From contig DPQS01000042.1 of the NCBI GenBank assembly GCA_003537755.1, positions 1,366-17,456 of the forward strand: a stretch of 16,091 nucleotides of DNA, in the 5' to 3' direction. The notes under the pieces were generated by a model. That model did not search any database. It saw nothing but the letters and a program-made list of their open reading frames with translations, and was not told where the DNA came from. The stretch comes from Clostridiales bacterium. Lineage in GTDB: Bacteria; Bacillota; Clostridia; Christensenellales; CAG-314. A program made the position numbers and the translations under genes. This document shows positions 5,538 to 12,389 of the stretch, piece by piece; position 1 is the first letter of the stretch; each line of letters opens with the position of its first letter.

Positions 5538-6995
5538 ATGGACAGCGTTCAATTTGACAACAAAACATTTGTTTGCAGAAAATGTGTCGGTAAATCACAG
5601 ACGGCGCAAAGCATTCGTCTGTCGGTGCGTAACGACATCGTGGAGGTGCTGTCCGTCGGCATCGAAAACATCGTAACGGGTTACGAAATACGACACGGCG
5701 AAATTGCCTACTACGGCAAAACGACAGTTAAACTGCTTTACTCGGACGGTTTAAGCATACAAAGTGCCAACTTCGGTTCGGACTTTACCTCGTCTATGTC
5801 CGTTGACAGCGTGGGGGCAAACGACAAACTTGTGTTTGACGTGACAACTGCCGACAGCAAGACCGAGGTTGATGCAAACACTGCGACAGTGTCTGTTTTG
5901 CTGGAAATTGTCGCGTATGCATTTGTGTCGGAAAGCGTTGATTTCGTGACGGGCGGCGACGACGTGTTTGTAAAAAACGAACAGATCGAAGCGACAACCG
6001 CGGTAAACGTTGCCAACATCCCGTTTGTCGTGGACAGGGAATTCGCGACCACTAAAAACATCGGTACGGTTTTGCTTGCCGACAGTTCGCTTGTCGCGAC
6101 GGACTACACGGTGGGTGACGGCGTGCTGACATTGTCCGGCAATGGCGTGGGACGGCTGACCTATCTTTCCGACGGCGCGATTGTAACCGACGCGTTTCCT
6201 TTTTCGTGGACTCGCGAACTTGACGCAAGCGGAATTGCCGCAGACAGTCAGCCGTTTTTCCGCACGACGGTACGCGCAACGCGTGTACGTCTGGACATTT
6301 CCGACGATGGCGACAATACGGCGTTCAGTATGGAAGTACAGGCAACGCTGTCAGTTGAGGCTTCGCAAATAGAGGCACTGTCCGTCGTGACGGATTTGTA
6401 CTCTGCCGATTGCGATTTTGCGCTTGGCAGACAAGCAGTGCAGACAACTCTTCCTTGCGGCAGTGCAAGCGTTGCAAAAAGTTGCACTTTCGGTGTGGAC
6501 GAAGACGCGATTGCCGTGGTAAATGTCGGCGCAACGGTAACGGATGTGTTGTCGGAAGACAAGCGCGCAACCGTAAAAGGCTACATTACGGCAACGTTGC
6601 TGTACAAGGGCGAAGGCGGAATAAAAGGTGTAACGAAAGAGTTGCCTTTTGCCGAAATCGTTGAAGTTGACTACCTCGGAAACGAATGCAGTTGCCGCGG
6701 AAACGTTACCGTCGGCGAAGTGGCGTTGTCGCGCGGAGAGCTGACGGCGCAACTGTGGATAAGCCTTTCGTGCAGTCGCAACGTCGGCTACAATCTGATT
6801 ACTTCCGTCGAGGAACAACCCTTTGACAAGGCGGCGCGCCCGGCAATAGAGGTTTGCATTGCCAAAAAAGGCGATACGTTGTGGAATCTTGCGAAAAATC
6901 TGCACATGTCCGAAGAGGACCTTGTGGCAACCAATCCTACGTTGACAACGCCGCTTGAGGAAGACACCCGCGTTGTAATCTTCAACAAAATTTAG
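5538..6995 (+). CDS. sipL: SPOCS (DUF3794) and LysM protein, SipL-like spore morphogenesis factor
   Basis: A 485-residue protein without signal peptide or membrane segment. The ATG at 5538 is chosen because AGGGGG (5527-5532) precedes it closely and the sigma-E-like promoter lies just upstream; longer readings would start inside the tandem repeat. Three similar beta-rich segments, at roughly 30-95, 175-230 and 325-385, match SPOCS domains; the first and third share a pattern ending in a Leu-Tyr strand (VKLLYSDG, ATLLYKGE). A C-terminal LysM domain occupies about 437-484, with KKGDTLWNLAKNLHMSEEDL. This arrangement is that of SipL, the Clostridioides difficile protein that binds SpoIVA and anchors coat assembly on the forespore surface in the mother cell. 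Length fits. The family is secure; orthology with SipL is likely, not proven. Confidence 0.85.
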   Translation: MDSVQFDNKTFVCRKCVGKSQTAQSIRLSVRNDIVEVLSVGIENIVTGYEIRHGEIAYYGKTTVKLLYSDGLSIQSANFGSDFTSSMSVDSVGANDKLVFDVTTADSKTEVDANTATVSVLLEIVAYAFVSESVDFVTGGDDVFVKNEQIEATTAVNVANIPFVVDREFATTKNIGTVLLADSSLVATDYTVGDGVLTLSGNGVGRLTYLSDGAIVTDAFPFSWTRELDASGIAADSQPFFRTTVRATRVRLDISDDGDNTAFSMEVQATLSVEASQIEALSVVTDLYSADCDFALGRQAVQTTLPCGSASVAKSCTFGVDEDAIAVVNVGATVTDVLSEDKRATVKGYITATLLYKGEGGIKGVTKELPFAEIVEVDYLGNECSCRGNVTVGEVALSRGELTAQLWISLSCSRNVGYNLITSVEEQPFDKAARPAIEVCIAKKGDTLWNLAKNLHMSEEDLVATNPTLTTPLEEDTRVVIFNKI

Positions 6996-7055
6996 ACAAA
7001 GAATTGTTGACTGTCGTCTGCAATAAATCAACACCGATTAAAACAAGCAACAAAG

Positions 7056-7092
7056 GCACGTCGAAGGAAGAATTCGGCGCGCTTTTTGTTTT
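7056..7092 (+). terminator. Intrinsic terminator after the sipL-like gene
   Basis: GCACGTCGAA (7056-7065) pairs with TTCGGCGCGC (7073-7082) with one A-C mismatch and one G-U, a 7-base loop, then TTTTTGTTTT. It separates the sporulation-controlled sipL-like gene from ispE, which has its own promoter. Confidence 0.7.
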
Positions 7093-7126
7093 GCGGCGGA
7101 GAAGGATTGTTTTGTTCGGCGAGGTG

Positions 7127-7155
7127 TTGCAAAAAAAACATCCGCGTGATACAAT
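7127..7155 (+). promoter_or_regulatory. Sigma-A type promoter immediately in front of ispE
   Basis: TTGCAA (7127-7132), a 17-base spacer and TACAAT (7150-7155). The -10 has five of six consensus bases and the -35 four of six. Only CATTGT separates the -10 from the ATG at 7162, so the predicted start of transcription falls on or beside the A of the start codon. Confidence 0.6.
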
Positions 7156-7161
7156 CATTGT

Positions 7162-8010
7162 ATGAAAGTAAAGGTCAATGCAAAACTTAATCTTACGTTG
7201 GGCGTTGTGGGCAACATCGGCAAGTTTCACGCGATAGACAGCGTGGTGACGTCGGTTGACGTGTGCGACGTTGTGGAAGTTTCACCGCGAAACGATTTTG
7301 TCGTTACCGTCGGTGGTATGCCATGGGTGTCCGACGAACGAAACACGGCATACCGTATGGCAACCGCGCTTGTGCAAAAGTTCGGCGTAAACGGCGCGGA
7401 CATTGTGGTGCAAAAAGGTATCCCCGTGGGTGCGGGTATGGGCGGCTCATCGGCGGATGCGGCGGCGGTGGCTGCTGCTTTCTGCAAAATTTACGGTCTG
7501 GAAAAGTCCGCTTTGCGCGACGTCTGCGCGACGGTCGGCAGCGACGTGTGGTATATGGTTAGCGGCGGTTTTGCGCGAATGACAGGCGTGGGTAACGACA
7601 TTGAATTTTTTGACGTGCCCGATGAAATTTACTATGTAGTGACAACTTTCGATACGTCCTGCTCTGCGGGCGAGGTCTACGCCTGGTTCGATGAGTGCGG
7701 GCGTCGTCATTTGTGCGACAACGACGAAGTTGTCCGCTTGCTAAAGCAGGGCAACACAGACAGCGCAGCAAAGTTGTATTGCAATGACCTGCAAACGGCT
7801 GTACAGGAAAAAACCGACTACGCCGACAAGTACCTTTTCTTTTGCGGCAGTCGCAACATCCGGTCTGTAATGACGGGTAGCGGAAGTGCGTATTTTATTG
7901 CCTTTGCCGACCCGATTGCGGCGCAAAATATCTGTGACATTCTCAACAAAACCGGCTACAAGTCGTTTGTCTGTAAATCGGTAAAACACGGCGTGACCGA
8001 AGTGCGGTAA
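7162..8010 (+). CDS. ispE: 4-diphosphocytidyl-2-C-methyl-D-erythritol kinase
   Basis: A 282-residue GHMP-family kinase of the MEP isoprenoid pathway, phosphorylating the 2-hydroxyl of CDP-ME with ATP in the cytosol. The N-terminal motif is NAKLNLTLGVVG (6-17), with the expected Lys8. The glycine-rich ATP loop is PVGAGMGGSSADAAAVAAAF (88-107). GSDVWYMVSGG (126-136) carries the conserved Asp128. MTGSGSAYF (237-245) is the third GHMP motif. It is somewhat divergent: the usual DVPFF reads DVWYM, and the usual DGYH region is shortened to KFHAI. No Shine-Dalgarno stands at proper distance; either the message is leaderless or translation is coupled to a tiny upstream frame. In Bacillota ispE often lies near sipL and spoIIR. 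Confidence 0.93.
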   Translation: MKVKVNAKLNLTLGVVGNIGKFHAIDSVVTSVDVCDVVEVSPRNDFVVTVGGMPWVSDERNTAYRMATALVQKFGVNGADIVVQKGIPVGAGMGGSSADAAAVAAAFCKIYGLEKSALRDVCATVGSDVWYMVSGGFARMTGVGNDIEFFDVPDEIYYVVTTFDTSCSAGEVYAWFDECGRRHLCDNDEVVRLLKQGNTDSAAKLYCNDLQTAVQEKTDYADKYLFFCGSRNIRSVMTGSGSAYFIAFADPIAAQNICDILNKTGYKSFVCKSVKHGVTEVR

Positions 8011-8036
8011 GCGTTGTACATGTGCGATTGGCAACC

Positions 8037-8066
8037 GTCTGAGCAGCGTAACTTGTGGCAAAAATC
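8037..8066 (+). promoter_or_regulatory. Weak candidate sigma-F promoter for spoIIR
   Basis: GTCTG (8037-8041), 15 bases, then GGCAAAAATC (8057-8066). The second part fits nine of ten positions of the remembered sigma-F -10 consensus GGNNANAHTR; the -35 fits only three of five (GYATA). SpoIIR is made under sigma-F in Bacillus, which motivates the call. Confidence 0.3.
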
Positions 8067-8145
8067 GACATACGTATACAAAAATCGCGTACATATTTGC
8101 GTAAAAACTACCTCTGCCGTCAACAATTACGGCGGAGGATTTTTT

Positions 8146-8691
8146 ATGAAAAAAGTAATTATCGTCGCGGCATTTGTCGCCGTTGTCGCAATATGTTTGT
8201 TTGCCGCTCCTACGCAAAACGCCAATGCCGACTACCTTCGTATACATATTCGTGCCGACAGCAACGCCGAAACGGACCAAGCCGTCAAGTATGCAGTCAA
8301 AGCCGCCGTTGTGGAATATCTTACGCCGAAACTTGCCCGTGCCGACAGCAAAGCCGAAGCAATGGCAGTGGTTAAGGCTGAACTGACCTCTCTCGAACAG
8401 GTTGCAAATACCGTGCTTGCCGACAAAGGCTTTGTATACAAGTGTCACGCAAGGGTTGCTTCGGAAAAATTCCCGTGTCGCACTTACGGCAATTTAACGC
8501 TTGAAAGCGGTATTTACGACGCCCTTATACTGGACCTTGGCAGCGGACGCGGCAACAACTGGTGGTGCGTTGTCTATCCGCCGTTGTGCTTTGTTGGCGG
8601 AGAAAACAACGGTACGAATTCCATTGTTTATCGCTCGCTGTTAAAGGAAGTAATAGATAAGTTTTTCTCGCGGAAAAACGCGGGAAAGTAA
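8146..8691 (+). CDS. spoIIR: Stage II sporulation protein R
   Basis: A 181-residue secreted protein. The ATG at 8146 follows GGAGG (8134-8138) by 7 bases. A signal-like hydrophobic segment covers residues 4-21. The SpoIIR signature follows: YLRIHIRADSNAETDQAVK (30-48), then FPCRTYGNLTLESGIYDAL (109-127), and GSGRGNNWWCVVYPPLCFV (132-150). SpoIIR is made in the forespore, exported toward the intermembrane space, and triggers SpoIIGA to process pro-sigma-E in the mother cell. Length is close to other SpoIIR proteins, although it stops soon after the NWWCV block. A 5-bp hairpin (8116-8133) ends next to the ribosome binding site. It lies 135 bases after ispE and before a strong terminator. Confidence 0.95.
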   Translation: MKKVIIVAAFVAVVAICLFAAPTQNANADYLRIHIRADSNAETDQAVKYAVKAAVVEYLTPKLARADSKAEAMAVVKAELTSLEQVANTVLADKGFVYKCHARVASEKFPCRTYGNLTLESGIYDALILDLGSGRGNNWWCVVYPPLCFVGGENNGTNSIVYRSLLKEVIDKFFSRKNAGK

Positions 8692-8722
8692 TTGATTACG
8701 ACAAATCCAAAAATTAGTTTTC

Positions 8723-8763
8723 AATGCGGAAAGTCCTACCCGGCGCGGTTCCGCATTTTTTTT
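8723..8763 (+). terminator. Intrinsic terminator after spoIIR
   Basis: A perfect 9-bp stem, AATGCGGAA (8723-8731) with TTCCGCATT (8749-8757), runs into a tract of eight T (8756-8763). It closes the spoIIR transcript. Its right arm also supplies the -35 element of the next promoter. Confidence 0.9.
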
Positions 8764-8781
8764 GCGCGGTTGCTCATACTA
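8753..8781 (+). promoter_or_regulatory. Candidate sigma-G promoter for sleB-ypeB
   Basis: GCATT (8753-8757), 17 bases, then CATACTA (8775-8781). The -10 is a full match to the remembered sigma-G consensus CATNHTA and the -35 fits four of five (GHATR). Late forespore expression is known for sleB in Bacillus. A 6-bp hairpin, GACGGC (8792-8797) with GCCGTC (8804-8809), then precedes the ribosome binding site. Confidence 0.6.
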
Positions 8782-8824
8782 TGCGCAAACCGACGGCACA
8801 CACGCCGTCACAAGGAGGAAAAAT

Positions 8825-9526
8825 TTGACGAAAGTAAATTCTGTCAGGTTTGTCGCGCTGGCGCTGGCTGTGCTGACCCTTGCCGCGGTGTTTGTAGTCT
8901 GCGGTGTTGTTACCGCCGACGCAGCCGTAGTCAAGGTGGGCAGTCGCGGTCAGACCGTGCGCACCATACAAACCAAACTCAAGCGGTGGGGTTACTACAC
9001 CGGCGGCGTGGACGGCGTCTTCGGTACGCAAACGCAAAACGCCGTAAAGAACTTTCAACGCAAAAACGGGCTTACTGCCGACGGCATAGTCGGCAACGCC
9101 ACCGCAAAGGCAATGGGCATTTCTCTGTCGTCCGGGGCGAGCGGCAGCGGTACGACAACAAGCAACAAAGTGAGCAACAGCGACCTGTATCTGCTGTCCT
9201 GTTGCATTTACGGCGAAGCGCGCGGCGAAAGTTACGCCGGCAAAGTTGCCGTAGGCGCGGTGATACTCAACCGCGTTGCAAGCAGCCGTTTCCCCAACAC
9301 CATAAGCGGCGTAATTTACCAGACGGGCGCGTTTACATGCGTTTCCGACGGGCAGATTAACCTCGGCACCAACGACGAATGTACCCGTGCCGCGCAGGAC
9401 GCCCTCAACGGCTGGGATCCCAGCGGCGGCGCACTGTATTACTTCAACCCTGCAACCGCCACCAGTAAATGGATCTGGTCGCGCAAACAACTTACCACAA
9501 TCGGTAAGCACATCTTTTGCATTTAA
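8825..9526 (+). CDS. sleB: Spore cortex-lytic enzyme SleB
   Basis: A 233-residue protein with a TTG start at 8825, chosen because AAGGAGG (8812-8818) lies 6 bases before it; extending upstream would cross the sigma-G-like promoter. A signal peptide covers about 1-33, ending near TADAA. A peptidoglycan-binding domain spans about 38-97 (GSRGQTVRTIQTKLKRWGYY, GVDGVFGTQTQNAV). After a Ser/Gly linker, the hydrolase domain runs from about 118 to the end: IYGEARGESYAGKVAVGAVI (128-147), with Glu131 the expected catalytic residue, then NRVASSRFPNTISGVIYQ and ALYYFNPATATSKWIW. SleB is a lytic transglycosylase stored in the spore that cleaves muramic-lactam-containing cortex during germination. It lies 11 bases before ypeB, its usual partner. 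Confidence 0.95.
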   Translation: MTKVNSVRFVALALAVLTLAAVFVVCGVVTADAAVVKVGSRGQTVRTIQTKLKRWGYYTGGVDGVFGTQTQNAVKNFQRKNGLTADGIVGNATAKAMGISLSSGASGSGTTTSNKVSNSDLYLLSCCIYGEARGESYAGKVAVGAVILNRVASSRFPNTISGVIYQTGAFTCVSDGQINLGTNDECTRAAQDALNGWDPSGGALYYFNPATATSKWIWSRKQLTTIGKHIFCI

Positions 9527-9537
9527 GGGGGTTGCGC

Positions 9538-10875
9538 ATGGTACAAAATAAAAGTATAAAAACATTTTGGGCTGTCTTTTTCGCATTGGTGGCGGTTGTC
9601 GCCGTGGCGTCGTCCGTCGCAATGTATTTTGCCGCGGAAAGTCGTGTTGCCCATATAAACATGTCCACCGTCAGCGACGAAAACGTGTACAAAATCAATC
9701 GCGAAAACGAATATCGTCATGCATTGTACGCGGCATGCGACGGTATGAAAAACCTTGACGCAAACCTGGGCAAAACGGTAGTGTCAAATAACGCCGTAAC
9801 GCAGGCTCGCGCCCTTACAAACGTCGTCGTTTGTGCAAACGAAGTAAACGACCGCTTCGCAGACCTTCCCATCGAAGCAAGCGAAAAGTTGATGACCTGC
9901 CAGAAGTTTGTCAATCAGGCGCAGGACTTTGCCCGTACTCTTCTTGCCAAACTTGCCGAGGGCAAACAACTGACCGACGGCGAGCGCGCGTCCCTTGACG
10001 GACTTAATACCGTTGCAACAAACATGTACGATTTTTTGCAAGCCTACGCCGAGTCGGACAGCGGAATGTTTATGACTAACGGCACGGGTTTGGGCGGCGC
10101 AGGGGCACTCAGCGACAGCCTCGAGGATGTCGACGACAAGGCGTTTGCCTACGAAAAACTGATTTACGACGGACCTTTTTCAGACGGAGTGCAAAACAAA
10201 CAGATTGTCGTAAAGCGACACTTGTCGCTGTCCGAAGTGACACAAAAGGTTGTTAAACTGTTTGAAGATGTACAGTATGTCAACACAGTAAACGGTGCGG
10301 ACACTCTGTATGTGTTTGAAGGCAAAGACGGTCGAGTTACCGCAAGCGTTGGCGGCGACATCGTGGAGTACACCGAATATCGTGAAAACGAAAACAACGG
10401 CAACGTCGGCAAAGACGGTTGCGTTTCCGCCGCCGAAGAGTTCTGCGCTCGCCTGGGGTACAACGTCCGCGGAGTGTGGGTCAGCAAGGTCAAGGACTAC
10501 GTAACCTACGTCAACTGCGCACCCGTTGTGGACGGCGCGATAGTGTATCCTCGCCTTGTCAAGGTTGCCGTAGCCGCCGACGGACACGTTGTCGGCATGG
10601 AAGCCAAGGCGTACCTCAGCAACAAAGCCGCCGATGTAGTCAAGCCTTTCGGTAAAATCGGCTCGGACGAGGCAAAAGCAAAACTTGCCGACGGTCTTGC
10701 CGTCACAAACGTTGCCAAAGCCTATGTCGAGCGCAACGACAAAATCTTTGCCTGCTGGCAGTTTGAATGCGTTCGCGGTGACCGCCAGTACTACGTCTAC
10801 GTGGACAGCGAAAGCGGCAACGAAGTCAACATCTTCAAGGTCGTACGCAACACAGAAGGCTTTACCGTAATTTAG
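9538..10875 (+). CDS. ypeB: Germination protein YpeB
   Basis: A 445-residue protein starting at ATG 9538, with AAGGGGG (9525-9531) overlapping the sleB stop. An N-terminal membrane anchor spans about 10-32. An N-terminal helical region follows (about 50-175), then YDGPFSD (210-216), typical of the family, and C-terminal PepSY-like repeats: VVEYTEYRENENN-type strands near 270-288, CAPVVDGAIVYPRLVKVAV (327-345) and the last repeat ending YYVYVDSESGNEVNIFKV. In Bacillus YpeB and SleB depend on each other for accumulation in the spore, and the PepSY domains hold SleB in check until germination. Organisation as sleB-ypeB agrees. Confidence 0.94.
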   Translation: MVQNKSIKTFWAVFFALVAVVAVASSVAMYFAAESRVAHINMSTVSDENVYKINRENEYRHALYAACDGMKNLDANLGKTVVSNNAVTQARALTNVVVCANEVNDRFADLPIEASEKLMTCQKFVNQAQDFARTLLAKLAEGKQLTDGERASLDGLNTVATNMYDFLQAYAESDSGMFMTNGTGLGGAGALSDSLEDVDDKAFAYEKLIYDGPFSDGVQNKQIVVKRHLSLSEVTQKVVKLFEDVQYVNTVNGADTLYVFEGKDGRVTASVGGDIVEYTEYRENENNGNVGKDGCVSAAEEFCARLGYNVRGVWVSKVKDYVTYVNCAPVVDGAIVYPRLVKVAVAADGHVVGMEAKAYLSNKAADVVKPFGKIGSDEAKAKLADGLAVTNVAKAYVERNDKIFACWQFECVRGDRQYYVYVDSESGNEVNIFKVVRNTEGFTVI

Positions 10876-10879
10876 TCCG

Positions 10880-10928
10880 TTTTTTGCCGCGCACTGCGGT
10901 AAAACCCGCCTTACAAGTCGGCAAAAAA
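10880..10928. repeat. 10-bp inverted repeat after ypeB
   Basis: TTTTTTGCCG (10880-10889) and CGGCAAAAAA (10919-10928) are perfect complements. On the + strand the T run is in the left arm, so this is not a standard terminator; the transcript end more likely lies at the next hairpin. Confidence 0.55.
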
Positions 10929-10948
10929 TAGAATAATCACCTGAAATC

Positions 10949-11001
10949 AGCGTCCGATTTTTACATTTTCTCAGTGAAAAGCGGGCGCTTATTTTTATTT
11001 T
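10949..11001 (+). terminator. Probable terminator of sleB-ypeB
   Basis: AGCGTCCG (10949-10956) pairs with CGGGCGCT (10982-10989) with one G-U across a 25-base loop, followed by TATTTTTATTTT. The loop is longer than usual. From 11002 to 11087 the sequence is A/T-rich without a gene. Confidence 0.6.
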
Positions 11002-11087
11002 CTGAAAACAATATGTCGTTGTTATAAATATTTTAATTATTTTAATGCAAATTTCTACAACAAATATAGGCAAAGCGGTAAAATTGT

Positions 11088-11116
11088 TTGACGTATTGGT
11101 TGAAAAGTTGTAGAAT
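11088..11116 (+). promoter_or_regulatory. Sigma-A type promoter of the ABC transport operon
   Basis: TTGACG (11088-11093), a 17-base spacer and TAGAAT (11111-11116): five of six matches in each box at optimal spacing. The start of transcription would be near 11123, about 60 bases before the ATG at 11182. Confidence 0.78.
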
Positions 11117-11129
11117 AATTACTATTGTA

Positions 11130-11166
11130 TAGGTGGAGTAGCGCAAAATTACAGATAGTCCGCCTA
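11130..11166 (+). promoter_or_regulatory. Leader hairpin before the lipoprotein gene
   Basis: TAGGTGGA (11130-11137) pairs with TCCGCCTA (11159-11166) with one G-U. It occupies most of the short leader and ends five bases before the GGAG ribosome binding site (11171-11174), so it may protect the message or tune translation. Confidence 0.4.
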
Positions 11167-11181
11167 CTACGGAGAAGCAAT

Positions 11182-12387
11182 ATGAAGAAAAAAACATTAC
11201 TGTCGGTGCTCCTGCTTGCTTTGCTTGCTTGTTTGTTTACCGCATGTAACGCCGAAGGAACGCCGACCGGCACAAAGGTTACGTTCAATCTCGAAGGCGG
11301 CACGTACGGGCTCAGTCAGCAGGCGGTGGAGTACTACTACAATTTTGCCGAAGGCGCGAAACGTCTTGTCAAGCCATTGGGTTCGTTCGGATCCACTCGT
11401 CTCGAGCGTTCAGGCTACGACTTTGTCGGTTGGTACAAGACCAAAAACGATGACGGCACATACACGGACGCGTGGAACTTCGACAAGGACGAAATCGCCG
11501 AGGACGGCAGCACGCAACTGTACGCTTTGTGGGAAAAGCAAAAGTTTTACTCTTACCGTCTGTTGTACCGCAACGGCGCGGGCGAGGACGTGGAACTTGG
11601 CAGTTACCCCGTCAGCGAAAACGGTATCTTCAACGGAACTGCCGGCGCAGCGATAAACTACGCAAACGAAAACAACCTTACGCTTGTCGATTACACTACG
11701 GGCAGTCCCGACGGAGAAAGCCGCGGCTACGAAGGCCTTGGCGGTACTCGTCCGAGCGGCGAAACGCTGGTTGTCGATGTGTACTGTCACTTCATCGAAG
11801 GCAGGTACACGCTTGTTTCGACGGCGGACGCTTTCAAAACCGCGTTTGCAAGCAACAAAAAAATGTACCTTACGACGGACATTGACCTGTCGGGCAAATC
11901 GTTCGTCGTGCGCCAGAGTATAAACAACCTCGAAATCCGTGGTAACGGGCACACCGTAAGTAATCTTACCGTTGCGGTCGGCAACCAACTCGGGTACCTG
12001 TCCAAGGACAACCTGAAAGACGACATCAACGACGACGGCGGCAGGGCGTTTTACGTGACAATGTCCGCGGAAATGAAAAATTGCAAAATTTCCGACCTGA
12101 CATTTGAAAACGTGTCCTTTGTGGGCACAGCCAACTCCGAAACCGGTGAGATTTACGGCGGCGAGGGGGACCTTCAACAATACAACATCTACCTTGCCGC
12201 TCTGTGCGGTAAGGCGAGCGGTTGCACGTTCAGTAACGTGACAATCGGTGCCTCTGCCGATTTCGGCGGAGGAATTAATCAAAGCAAAATCATTTGCGCC
12301 GAAGCAAACAACCTGTACCTGCTTGCCGACGGCACAACGACCGCAACCGACTGCGCAGGCACGGTTGTTTACCAAAAAGGAGAATAG
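11182..12387 (+). CDS. Lipoprotein with InlB-type repeat, function unknown
   Basis: A 401-residue lipoprotein; the ATG at 11182 has GGAG 7 bases upstream. The signal peptide ends in the lipobox LFTAC with Cys22, so it should be tethered to the outer face of the membrane. Residues about 32-118 form one long InlB/Listeria-Bacteroides-type repeat, from KVTFNLEGGTYG through SGYDFVGWYKTK to TQLYALWEKQ, a domain common in surface proteins. From about 205 onward the sequence (MYLTTDIDLSGKSFVVRQ, LEIRGNGHTVSNLTV, later CTFSNVTIG) resembles beta-helix repeats of pectin-lyase-like or GLUG-type surface proteins. No catalytic residues are recognisable. It stops 2 bases before the binding-protein gene, whose ribosome binding site lies in its last codons, so the two are surely co-transcribed. 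A role as accessory binding protein is a guess. Confidence 0.75.
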   Translation: MKKKTLLSVLLLALLACLFTACNAEGTPTGTKVTFNLEGGTYGLSQQAVEYYYNFAEGAKRLVKPLGSFGSTRLERSGYDFVGWYKTKNDDGTYTDAWNFDKDEIAEDGSTQLYALWEKQKFYSYRLLYRNGAGEDVELGSYPVSENGIFNGTAGAAINYANENNLTLVDYTTGSPDGESRGYEGLGGTRPSGETLVVDVYCHFIEGRYTLVSTADAFKTAFASNKKMYLTTDIDLSGKSFVVRQSINNLEIRGNGHTVSNLTVAVGNQLGYLSKDNLKDDINDDGGRAFYVTMSAEMKNCKISDLTFENVSFVGTANSETGEIYGGEGDLQQYNIYLAALCGKASGCTFSNVTIGASADFGGGINQSKIICAEANNLYLLADGTTTATDCAGTVVYQKGE

Positions 12388-12389
12388 CC

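Noticed and set aside
8762..8824. Longer N-terminus for sleB from a TTG at 8762
   Set aside because: It begins in the T tract of the spoIIR terminator and crosses the sigma-G-like promoter; the TTG at 8825 has AAGGAGG 6 bases away.
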